This document shows positions 7,307 through 13,091 of a DNA stretch of 13,091 bases, piece after piece (position 1 is the stretch's first letter; the number at the start of each line of letters is the position of its first letter). A program made the translations under genes and the position numbers. The notes below the pieces were generated by a model. The model did not search any database, was not told the DNA's origin, and worked only from the letters and a program-made list of their open reading frames with translations. The stretch covers positions 1-13,091 of the forward strand of contig JAFAEB010000213.1 of the NCBI GenBank assembly GCA_023424235.1, given 5' to 3'. The DNA is from Bacillota bacterium (GTDB lineage: Bacteria; Bacillota; Clostridia; Lachnospirales; Lachnospiraceae).

Positions 7307-8608
7307 TTAATAAACAATTCTTCTAGCTTTATATGGTGTACGATAGTTGTAGCTAGATATTTTAATTCCTTCTCTTGCATTACTTGCATGTACAACTTTT
7401 CCATTACCAATATACATAGCAACATGATTAACTCTACCACTACTATTACGATAGAAAATTAAGTCGCCTGCTCTTAAATCACTCATACTTACTTCTTTAC
7501 CAGCTGATCTTGCTTGATCTGCTGATACTCTAGTAATACTATAACCAAATTGGGCATAAACAGATTGTATAAAACCTGAACAGTCTGCACCTCTTGTTAA
7601 GCTTGTACCTCCCCAAACATAAGGATTGCCTACAAACTTAACTGCATAATCTGCAATTTGCTGACCTGTTCCAGAGCCTTTTGAACTTTCACTACTTGAT
7701 GTTGTACTACTATTATTTTTACTACTATTACTACTATTACTGTTATTATTCTTTGCAGCTTCTTTTGCTGCTTTTTCAGCTGCTGCTTTTTTTGCTGCTT
7801 CTCTTTGTCTATTTTCTTCTTGTTCTTTTGCTAACGCTTCTAGACGTTCAATTTCAGCTTGTCTAGCTGCTTCTTCTGCTGCTAATTTAGCTTGTTCTTC
7901 TTCTATAGATATAGCATATTTAAATTTTACTTCAATATCTATGTAATCTTTTGAAACATATCCTGTTTCATCTTGTCCATCATCATCTTGTCCTAATAAA
8001 ATTTCAACCCATGATTCATGTTCTTTGATTATATAATATGTTTCACCGCCTGGAACCATTGTTGTAATCTTACTATCTGTGCTTTGTTCTTGTCTTACAT
8101 AAAGAGTCTGTGTTGTAATTGTGGCGTATTTATCTGCAAACTCTTCCACTAGTGCTTCTGCATCCACACCAATGGCTAAGTATTCTGATTTAATATAACC
8201 TTCTACCTTACCAGATTTAATACGCACCCAATCACCAACAACTTCTAAAATATCTGTAGCACATCCACGATATAATTTACCAACGACTTCACTTTCTGTA
8301 TTCGCCTCTGTTCGAATATTAACGTAATTCTCAGCTATAGAAATACCTAAGTTCGCATAAGGTGATATAATTTGTGTCATAGATTTAACCTTAGGATCAC
8401 TAGATTGAGCAATATAAGTTTCCATTAACTTTTCTGCTTCACCCATTTCTCCTTCATTTGCTGTATAATAATTTTCTAATATAGGCGTAATACCTGCAAT
8501 TCCTTTATCCGATGTACTTTCAGCTGCTTTGGCATCAACTCCTACACTAAGTGATGCTAAGAGAAATAAAGTACATAAGGAAGCTTTATAAGCGATTCCT
8601 TTTATCAT
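7307..8608 (-). CDS. Secreted SH3 / NlpC-P60 peptidoglycan hydrolase
   Basis: This is a probable cell-wall endopeptidase that cuts peptide stems, exported by Sec. Residues 1 to about 28 form a signal peptide (MIKG, then a hydrophobic core CTLFLLASLSVGV, then an AKA-AES cleavage region). Two bacterial SH3 domains follow (about 89-148 with NYVNIRTEANTESEVVGKL, and 163-228), then an Ala/Glu/Lys coiled coil (about 236-286) and an Asn/Ser linker (about 287-315). A C-terminal NlpC/P60 domain (about 316-433) has catalytic C343 (GADCSGF), H395 (NHVAMYIG) and H407 (VVHAS). I start at the ATG at 8606-8608 because AAGGAGGT lies 10 bases upstream; the longer frame from 8659 has no ribosome site and would bury the signal peptide. 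It has its own strong promoter. The 433-residue length and layout resemble clostridial SH3-NlpC/P60 autolysins; the exact bond cut is not known. Confidence 0.93.
   Translation of the reverse strand: MIKGIAYKASLCTLFLLASLSVGVDAKAAESTSDKGIAGITPILENYYTANEGEMGEAEKLMETYIAQSSDPKVKSMTQIISPYANLGISIAENYVNIRTEANTESEVVGKLYRGCATDILEVVGDWVRIKSGKVEGYIKSEYLAIGVDAEALVEEFADKYATITTQTLYVRQEQSTDSKITTMVPGGETYYIIKEHESWVEILLGQDDDGQDETGYVSKDYIDIEVKFKYAISIEEEQAKLAAEEAARQAEIERLEALAKEQEENRQREAAKKAAAEKAAKEAAKNNNSNSSNSSKNNSSTTSSSESSKGSGTGQQIADYAVKFVGNPYVWGGTSLTRGADCSGFIQSVYAQFGYSITRVSADQARSAGKEVSMSDLRAGDLIFYRNSSGRVNHVAMYIGNGKVVHASNAREGIKISSYNYRTPYKARRIVY
7703..7751 (-). repeat. Trinucleotide-rich tract encoding Asn/Ser linker
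   Basis: The + strand reads as imperfect runs of ACT and ATT triplets, which encode Ser and Asn on the minus strand. It lies in the linker between the coiled coil and the NlpC/P60 catalytic domain. Changes in triplet number would stay in frame and only alter linker length. Confidence 0.6.
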
Positions 8609-8706
8609 ATGAATAGTGACCTCCTTAATAATTCGTGGATACACATCTGTCTGTTTCATGTTAATTTCATTAATTAATTGTTACAAAATTATTAAATATT
8701 GAGGTC

Positions 8707-8735
8707 ATTATATCAAAATTGCAACTTTATGTCAA
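8707..8735 (-). promoter_or_regulatory. Consensus promoter of NlpC/P60 gene
   Basis: On the minus strand a perfect TTGACA (8730-8735) and a perfect TATAAT (8707-8712) are 17 bases apart, with TGA before the -10. This full-consensus SigA promoter predicts strong expression. The start would be near 8700, giving a leader of about 92 bases. Confidence 0.88.
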
Positions 8736-8819
8736 CCGGGTAATAGGACTTATCTCTGGTTATTTTAACCAAATTCACCAAAATTCAGTGTTTTAGGCTA
8801 ATACTTTTAGAAACTAAGA

Positions 8820-9743
8820 TTATAAATTATTAAAATATCTTTCTACAGCTGTAATCGCATTCGCACCATCTGAGGCTGCAGTGATTATCTGTCTTAATTC
8901 CTTTGTTCGAATATCACCTGCTGCAAATACTCCTGGAAGATTTGTTTCGCAATTTTCATCTGCAATTATATAACCACTTTTGTCCATATTAAGGATTCCT
9001 TCATATACCTTTGAGTTTGGTATATTACCAACAGCTATAAACACACCATCAACTGCTATTTTTCTAACTTCATCTGTTTTTAGATTTTTAATTTCAATTT
9101 GGTTTACAAAATCATCTCCTTCAATATTTTCAAGAACAGTATCCCAAATAATTTCTACATTCTCTCGTTCCATCAGCTTTGTACTGTAACTTTTTGCTGC
9201 TCTAAACTCATCTCTACGATGAATAACATAAACCTTTTGGCATAATCTAGATAAAAAGATTGCATCCTCCACTGCTACATCACCACCACCAACAACAGCA
9301 GTTACCTTGTTTTTAAAGAATGCACCATCACAAGTCGCACAATAAGAAACACCTAATCCAGAATATTTATCTTCACCAGCTACCATTAGTTTTCTAGGGT
9401 TTGCACCATTTGCGATAATAACAGCTTTTGATTTATAAATAGAACCATCCTCTAAAGTTATTACTTTAACATTCTCATCCGTATCAAATTTTGTAACTTC
9501 ACCGGTTATAAAATTCATGTTAAGTCTATCACAATGTTCTCTAAACTTAACGCCTAAATCAAATCCACTTATACCTGGTATGCCAGGATAATTATCAACT
9601 TCATAGGTATTAATTATTTGTCCACCACTAATTGGAGCTTTCTCTATTATTATTGTATCAAGTTCTGCTCTACCTGCATATATAGCTGCGGATAAACCTG
9701 CTGGTCCGGAACCAATTATTATTAAGTCAAATATTTTTTCCAT
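8820..9743 (-). CDS. trxB: Thioredoxin-disulfide reductase
   Basis: This flavoenzyme passes electrons from NADPH through FAD and a redox cysteine pair to thioredoxin in the cytoplasm. The 307-residue product is of normal length. It has the FAD-binding GSGPAGLSAA (11-20), the redox centre CATC (C135, C138, in SYCATCDGAFF), the second dinucleotide motif GGGDVAVEDA (152-161), HRRDEFRA (175-182), which fits NADPH rather than ferredoxin-type reductases, and the C-terminal FAD motif AAGDIR (274-279). I start at the ATG at 9741-9743, 7 bases after GGAGG; the longer frame from 9761 (MNGGLY...) runs through that ribosome site. No thioredoxin gene sits beside it and no clear terminator follows, so some readthrough into the hydrolase gene is possible. 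Confidence 0.97.
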   Translation of the reverse strand: MEKIFDLIIIGSGPAGLSAAIYAGRAELDTIIIEKAPISGGQIINTYEVDNYPGIPGISGFDLGVKFREHCDRLNMNFITGEVTKFDTDENVKVITLEDGSIYKSKAVIIANGANPRKLMVAGEDKYSGLGVSYCATCDGAFFKNKVTAVVGGGDVAVEDAIFLSRLCQKVYVIHRRDEFRAAKSYSTKLMERENVEIIWDTVLENIEGDDFVNQIEIKNLKTDEVRKIAVDGVFIAVGNIPNSKVYEGILNMDKSGYIIADENCETNLPGVFAAGDIRTKELRQIITAASDGANAITAVERYFNNL

Positions 9744-9801
9744 ATATAATCCTCCATTCATTCTCTATCAAATCGGTATACCAATATGATATCCTATATG
9801 C

Positions 9802-9816
9802 TATAATACCATTATA
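9802..9816. promoter_or_regulatory. Face-to-face -10 elements between trxB and YjfB gene
   Basis: The sequence TATAAT-ACC-ATTATA is a perfect inverted repeat with a TATAAT -10 on each strand. The plus copy (9802-9807) has a TGC extended -10 and would drive the YjfB-family gene. The minus copy (9811-9816) has a weak TTGTAT -35 (9833-9838, 16-base spacer) and would drive trxB. The two polymerases could not bind together. The -35 match is poor on both sides. Confidence 0.5.
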
Positions 9817-9844
9817 AGTGAAAATAATAAAGATACAATTATTA

Positions 9845-9863
9845 TTGTGTCACTTAATCACAA
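9845..9863. repeat. TTGTG-N9-CACAA dyad near trxB promoter
   Basis: A 5-bp inverted repeat with a 9-base spacer lies just upstream of the weak trxB -35 and inside the leader of the plus-strand gene. It has the shape of a regulator site, but it is short and no regulator is identifiable. Confidence 0.25.
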
Positions 9864-9927
9864 AGCTATGCAACTTAAAGATTACATATTCATAGAATAT
9901 ACATTAAGGATATAAAGGAGAAATGGT

Positions 9928-10104
9928 ATGGACATTGCTTTAACAAGTATGGTACTTAGTCAAGTAGATTTAAAAACACAAATAGATACTGCCGTTCTAA
10001 ATATGAGCTTAGATACAATTGAGCTTGCTAGTGATAATATGATAAAAATGATGGAACAATCTGTTACACCAAACCTAGGGCAAAGCATTGATATTAAAAT
10101 CTAA
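9928..10104 (+). CDS. YjfB-family putative motility protein
   Basis: This 58-residue protein reads MDIALTSMVLSQVDLKTQ... and ends ...MIKMMEQSVTPNLGQSIDIKI. The short MDI start, a middle helix, and the closing M-E-x-S-V-x-P-N-L-G-x-x-I-D-I-K pattern match the small YjfB family, annotated as putative motility proteins in Bacillus and Clostridia; the molecular function is unknown. It has no signal peptide, membrane segment or cysteine. The ATG at 9928-9930 follows AAAGGAG at 7 bases; an ATG at 9923 in another frame soon hits a stop. It stands alone between divergent trxB and a bidirectional terminator. A SigD-type promoter is not evident; the best candidate is an extended -10 near 9802. I found it by reading between larger genes. 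Confidence 0.85.
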   Translation: MDIALTSMVLSQVDLKTQIDTAVLNMSLDTIELASDNMIKMMEQSVTPNLGQSIDIKI

Positions 10105-10147
10105 TAGAAGTTCGCATAACAAAATAGTAATTACATATGGAATACAA

Positions 10148-10174
10148 AAAAGAAGGAGATAAACTCCTTCTTTT
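10148..10174. terminator. Bidirectional terminator
   Basis: An 11-bp perfect stem (10148-10158 with 10164-10174, core GAAGGAG/CTCCTTC) has a 5-base loop and T-rich tails on both strands. It separates the convergent YjfB-family gene and CPBP protease gene and can serve both. Confidence 0.9.
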
Positions 10175-10220
10175 ACTTTACTTCAATTATTTTTATTTTA
10201 TCTTTTAAATCTATATCATA

Positions 10221-11327
10221 TTATCTAAAGAAAGCATTTGATATACTTAGCTGCTTTACTTGAATTAAAAATTCATCCGCACTATTTTTTATATCATCTA
10301 TACTATATAATTCATACCTTATCATTAACACAATACATATAATAATAGCAATAACTAAGCTAGGTGTTAATAGGGATTGTTTTTTGCTATCCCTAGCTAT
10401 AATCTCATCAAAATTTGCATTTGCTATATTTATAGCATCTGAATCATATTTTATGTTTGATTCTTTTTTTCTAAAAATACCTTTCACATCTTCCCATCTA
10501 CCTTCATTTTTCGCAATCGTCCTTAATACGATAAATGCTAATATGGTACATATAATTGCTGGTAGTAAGTAGGTGCTAAGTATTACTTCTATTGTTAGAG
10601 TTTGATCGATAGTGGAATTTAATTGCTCCATTAACTGGTCTGCATTAAATTGACTCGTTCCATAAATATTTTCTAATAAGGTTAGTAGCTTTGGATACAA
10701 GTATAATAGCACAACTGATGTACCATTTATTATAAAGTGTACTACCATAGAGGATAGTATGGAATTAGTAGCTTCTATTAAAAAAGCAAACACGATTCCC
10801 ATTACAAAAGCATATGAGAATTGATTTATATTTCCATGCATAATACCAAATAAAAATCCGCTTAAAATTATACCTTTTAGCCTATTAACATTACGATATT
10901 CATTATAAAATACACCACGGTATACAGCTTCTTCAAAAACAGCAGGTACAAAAGCTACCATGAAAAGTGTTAGGTAAAAGCTGTTATTGTTTGCAATATC
11001 ACTTATGATAGCTGCAGTATCATTTTGAACATACATCATGGATATGGCATTAATTAAATTCATAAGTGGTAGTATTAGATAGGAAAATAAAATTAATAAT
11101 ACGAGGTTTGAAAGTCGTATCTTATGAAAGCGTATAAGTTTTCCTACATTAACTTTTTTTATAAGTAAGTATATCAATGTTGGTAATATAAGTACAAATT
11201 GGGATAATAGTAAAACTAGAATATAATTATTGGTTTTTTCATATAATAATGTGCTTAAATAAGAACCTGGTATTAATATTAGTATGGTACCTAAAAAAAC
11301 CCGGTTAATTTCTTTTACTCTATACAT
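10221..11327 (-). CDS. CPBP (Abi) family intramembrane metalloprotease
   Basis: This is a polytopic membrane protein of 368 residues in the CPBP/Abi family, related to Rce1-type CAAX proteases; bacterial members are tied to bacteriocin immunity or unknown processing. Hydrophobic segments are visible at about 11-28, 35-56, 72-98, 118-130, 152-186, 190-212, 250-272 and 325-340. The three signature motifs are intact: E132-E133-x3-R137 (EEAVYRGVF), F160-x3-H164 (FGIMHGNI), and H197-x3-N201 (HFIINGTS), the proposed metal-binding and catalytic set. The C-terminal extension beyond the core (about 273-368), with a charged stretch and one more membrane segment, is longer than in minimal members. A TAGGAG ribosome site precedes the ATG. 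The gene is 13 bases after the methyltransferase, a tight operon. Its substrate cannot be read from sequence. Confidence 0.88.
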   Translation of the reverse strand: MYRVKEINRVFLGTILILIPGSYLSTLLYEKTNNYILVLLLSQFVLILPTLIYLLIKKVNVGKLIRFHKIRLSNLVLLILFSYLILPLMNLINAISMMYVQNDTAAIISDIANNNSFYLTLFMVAFVPAVFEEAVYRGVFYNEYRNVNRLKGIILSGFLFGIMHGNINQFSYAFVMGIVFAFLIEATNSILSSMVVHFIINGTSVVLLYLYPKLLTLLENIYGTSQFNADQLMEQLNSTIDQTLTIEVILSTYLLPAIICTILAFIVLRTIAKNEGRWEDVKGIFRKKESNIKYDSDAINIANANFDEIIARDSKKQSLLTPSLVIAIIICIVLMIRYELYSIDDIKNSADEFLIQVKQLSISNAFFR

Positions 11328-11340
11328 TATTAGCTCCTAA

Positions 11341-11937
11341 CTAGTTTACTTTTTTTACAATTACGTGAATCCAAGTATCTTCTTGTCTGTACGGTCTTAT
11401 ATCCGAAGTCTTAGCTAATTTAAGTATCTCTAAACCATCAATTGTTTCAATCATCTCTTTTATTTCTTTTCTATGATAATATTTAAAGTATCTACCTTCA
11501 TATATTCCTTCAAAATCACCGTATTTAAAAGACATAAATAGTATGCCATCTTTTTTTAAACTTTGATGCATCTTATTAAGTACATCCATAAATTCAGAAG
11601 GTGTGACATGAAATAATGATGCGTTAGCCCATATTCCATCAAATACATTAGAAAAATCTAATTCATGAAACTTCATAGTTAGTACATCTTGACCGATATG
11701 AATAGCTGCTAACTCACTAAGCTCACTAGAACCATCCACTGCAGTAACATCAAAACCTTTTTCTATAAAGTATAAACTATCTCGACCAGAGCCACATCCT
11801 AAATCCATAATTTCAGCTCCATCAGGCAAATAAGTTATAAAATCATCTAATATCTCACCAAGTTCCAAATTAACAGTATTCTCAAAATATTGATTCGCAT
11901 ACTGATTATAATAGTCTATCGAGTCCAAAATTTCCAT
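11341..11937 (-). CDS. Class I SAM-dependent methyltransferase
   Basis: This is a soluble 198-residue methyltransferase with a single Rossmann domain. Motif I is MDLGCGSGRDS (44-54), the ribose-binding acid is D68 (VTAVDGSS), the motif IV region is GIWANASLFHV (101-111), and a post-core block KKDGILFMSFKYGD (128-141) follows. The N-terminal SIDYYNQYANQYFENT resembles many small-molecule or Tam/TehB-like methyltransferases. The acceptor substrate is unknown; no HNH, restriction or tellurite gene is nearby. The start is uncertain. The ATG at 11937 directly abuts the only ribosome site (AAAGG), whereas a TTG at 11926-11928 (MDSIDYYNQ...) has an AAAGGA site at 8 bases and fits family N termini, giving 195 residues. 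It is the first gene of an operon with the CPBP protease. Confidence 0.87.
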   Translation of the reverse strand: MEILDSIDYYNQYANQYFENTVNLELGEILDDFITYLPDGAEIMDLGCGSGRDSLYFIEKGFDVTAVDGSSELSELAAIHIGQDVLTMKFHELDFSNVFDGIWANASLFHVTPSEFMDVLNKMHQSLKKDGILFMSFKYGDFEGIYEGRYFKYYHRKEIKEMIETIDGLEILKLAKTSDIRPYRQEDTWIHVIVKKVN

Positions 11938-11974
11938 CCTTTCAAATCTAAGTACATAATATAAAGCAACAAAG

Positions 11975-11998
11975 TAACTAAATAACTAAGTAACTAAA
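11975..11998. repeat. Three 8-bp tandem repeats in methyltransferase leader
   Basis: TAACTAA occurs at 11975-11981, 11983-11989 and 11991-11997, a period-8 array of TAACTAAR. It starts within a few bases of the predicted transcription start and lies wholly in the untranslated leader of the methyltransferase mRNA. Confidence 0.65.
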
Positions 11999-12007
11999 AA
12001 CATTAAC

Positions 12008-12036
12008 ATTATAACAGACCTTTTAAGTCATTTCCA
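12008..12036 (-). promoter_or_regulatory. Promoter of methyltransferase-CPBP operon
   Basis: On the minus strand TGGAAA (12031-12036) and a perfect TATAAT (12008-12013) are 17 bases apart, with TGT as extended -10. The start would be near 12001. A second TATAAT at 12091-12096 has a weaker partner and is less likely. Confidence 0.62.
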
Positions 12037-12180
12037 GTAATTAAATTACTCTTTTAAAATATACTCCAAAATAAAAAAAACATTACATACATTATATACT
12101 AATTCAAACAAGATTTCACTAGTATATATATGAAAAAACAATTAAATAAATATATAAAAACTTGTACCAAATTACGCTAA

Positions 12181-12192
12181 ATATGCTATAAT
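12181..12192 (+). promoter_or_regulatory. Extended -10 promoter of thioesterase-CvfB operon
   Basis: ATATGCTATAAT gives a perfect TATAAT with TGC upstream; no good -35 is present at the usual distance (TTGTAC at 12162 is 19 bases away). The same 12-mer occurs at 9796-9807 before the YjfB-family gene. The start would be near 12199, leaving a leader of about 24 bases that includes an AAGGAG ribosome site. Confidence 0.6.
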
Positions 12193-12222
12193 AAAGGGAA
12201 ACCATGTATAAGGAGTTATTTC

Positions 12223-12936
12223 ATGTATCATTTTCAGAGTAGAGTTCGGTATAGTGAAGTAGATAAGAATAAAAAACTTGATCTTACTTCTATCATAAAT
12301 TATTTTCAGGATTGTAGTACATTTCATTGCGAAGATATTGGAATGGGATTACCTTATTTAACGAAAGAGAATCGTGTTTGGCTAATGAATGCTTGGCAAA
12401 TTGTAGTGAATCGTTTCCCGCAGCTTGGTGAAGATATTGTAGTATCCACCTGGCCTTATGATTTTAATGCAATGTATGGCTATCGAAACTTTTTGTTATC
12501 CGATAGGAATAATAATGTACTAGCATATGCAAATTCCATATGGGTATATATGGATACCATTAGCTACAAACCTGTAAAACTAAGTGATAAAGATTTGTCT
12601 GGTTTTAATTTAGAACCACCTTATAAAATGGATTATGCGCCAAGAAAAATTGCAATGCCTAAGGAATTAGAAACTTTTAGTAGCTTCCCAGTTGTGCGTT
12701 CTAATATTGATACGAATAATCATGTAAATAATGGTCAATACATTAAAATGGCAGAAGAGTTTATTCCTTACGATTATAAAGTAGTAGAGATGCGTGCTGA
12801 ATACCGGATGTCAGCAGTTCTTGGCGATATTATAGTACCAATGGTTAGTAAGGTAGATAATACCTTTACCGTTGTTTTAGCCAATACAGAAAATAAGCCA
12901 TTTACAATAACCCAGTTTATATGTGAGCGTATATAA
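12223..12936 (+). CDS. Acyl-ACP thioesterase (FatA/FatB family)
   Basis: This enzyme releases fatty acids by hydrolysing acyl-acyl carrier protein in the cytoplasm. The 237-residue product has two hot-dog folds, the usual bacterial size. The N-terminal half (about 1-120) contains YSEVDKNKKLDLTSIINYFQDCSTFH and the NRVWLMNAWQIVVNRFP block. The C-terminal half carries the active-site segment D163-x-N165-x-H167 (NIDTNNHVNN), followed by GQYIKMAEEF and RAEYRMSAVLGD. In plant FatB and many relatives the last block has a conserved Glu two residues before the position of S197-A198; here that place is Ser, which may be normal for clostridial members. An AAGGAG ribosome site lies about 8 bases before the ATG. 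The gene is followed 17 bases later by the CvfB-type gene. Chain-length preference cannot be read. Confidence 0.92.
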   Translation: MYHFQSRVRYSEVDKNKKLDLTSIINYFQDCSTFHCEDIGMGLPYLTKENRVWLMNAWQIVVNRFPQLGEDIVVSTWPYDFNAMYGYRNFLLSDRNNNVLAYANSIWVYMDTISYKPVKLSDKDLSGFNLEPPYKMDYAPRKIAMPKELETFSSFPVVRSNIDTNNHVNNGQYIKMAEEFIPYDYKVVEMRAEYRMSAVLGDIIVPMVSKVDNTFTVVLANTENKPFTITQFICERI

Positions 12937-12953
12937 CGCAGATAGGAGCTAGT

Positions 12954-13091
12954 ATGATAAAATTAGGAGAAGTACAAAATTTAGAAGTTATTAAAACGAC
13001 CGATTTCGGTGTTTATCTTGCAGAGAATAGTAAGAGTGAGGTTAAAATATTATTACCAAAAAACAGTACTCCAGAGGGTACAAGACTTGGG
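12954..13091 (+). CDS. CvfB-type S1 RNA-binding protein (3' end outside window)
   Basis: Only the first 46 residues are present: MIKLGEVQNLEVIKTTDFGVYLAE... ILLPKNSTPEGTRLG. The start, the DFGVYL strand and the LLPK...PEG turn match the first S1-like domain of the CvfB/YitL family (conserved virulence factor B), about 280 residues long with several S1 domains and a winged helix, thought to bind RNA. An AGGAG site lies 5 bases before the ATG. It follows the thioesterase by 17 bases and is probably cotranscribed. The reading frame is open to the right edge. Confidence 0.88.
   Translation, partial: MIKLGEVQNLEVIKTTDFGVYLAENSKSEVKILLPKNSTPEGTRLG

Noticed and set aside
7681..7866. Plus-strand reading frame rich in Tyr, Leu and Phe opposite the hydrolase linker
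   Set aside because: It is a shadow of the Ala/Lys/Ser/Asn-rich minus-strand coding sequence; no ribosome site.
8701..8707. TGACCTC complementary to GAGGTCA in the hydrolase ribosome site, suggesting a riboswitch-like sequestering helix
   Set aside because: With the consensus promoter at 8707-8735 transcription starts near 8700, so the complementary bases are not in the mRNA.
9875..9901. TAAAG followed by GAATATAC as a SigD promoter for the YjfB-family gene
   Set aside because: Only about half of the flagellar-sigma -10 positions match, and it is too weak to call.

Overview
The window looks like chromosomal DNA of a low-GC, Gram-positive member of the Clostridia. Base composition is about one third G+C by eye, Shine-Dalgarno sequences are strong (AGGAGG type), SigA-like promoters often carry an extended TGn -10, and the hpf-secA-prfB gene order is typical of Firmicutes. 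A UPF0735 ACT protein next to hom, a FatA-type acyl-ACP thioesterase and a YjfB-family motility peptide fit the Lachnospiraceae; Lachnoclostridium phytofermentans or a relative is my best guess, from recall of gene content only. There are no transposases, integrases, CRISPR arrays, tRNAs or rRNAs. This is mostly core genome.

Layout. From 1 to about 9743 every gene is on the minus strand, so read right to left: trxB (thioredoxin reductase); a secreted SH3/NlpC-P60 cell-wall hydrolase with a near-perfect promoter; a roughly 770-base AT-rich gene-free stretch with a cluster of same-orientation DnaA boxes; hpf (long ribosome hibernation factor) with its own promoter and terminator; the secA-prfB-cheW operon, in which prfB needs a programmed +1 frameshift; and the ACT-hom pair, where hom runs off the left edge.

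Right of 9743 the strands alternate. A 58-residue YjfB-family gene (9928-10104, +) diverges from trxB. A bidirectional terminator separates it from a minus-strand pair, a SAM methyltransferase followed by a CPBP/Abi-type membrane protease. Divergent from these is a plus-strand pair, the acyl-ACP thioesterase and the start of a CvfB-type S1 RNA-binding protein cut by the right edge.

How the genes fit together. hpf, secA and prfB link ribosome hibernation, export and termination. cheW and the YjfB gene are isolated motility genes away from a visible chemotaxis cluster. The ACT-hom pair belongs to aspartate-family amino-acid synthesis and its probable control.

I do not see a wholly new multi-gene system. 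The features most worth a second look are the DnaA-box cluster far from any dnaA gene, the face-to-face -10 hexamers between trxB and the YjfB gene, the methyltransferase/CPBP operon with an 8-bp tandem repeat at its predicted mRNA 5' end, and cheW carried in the secA-prfB transcript.
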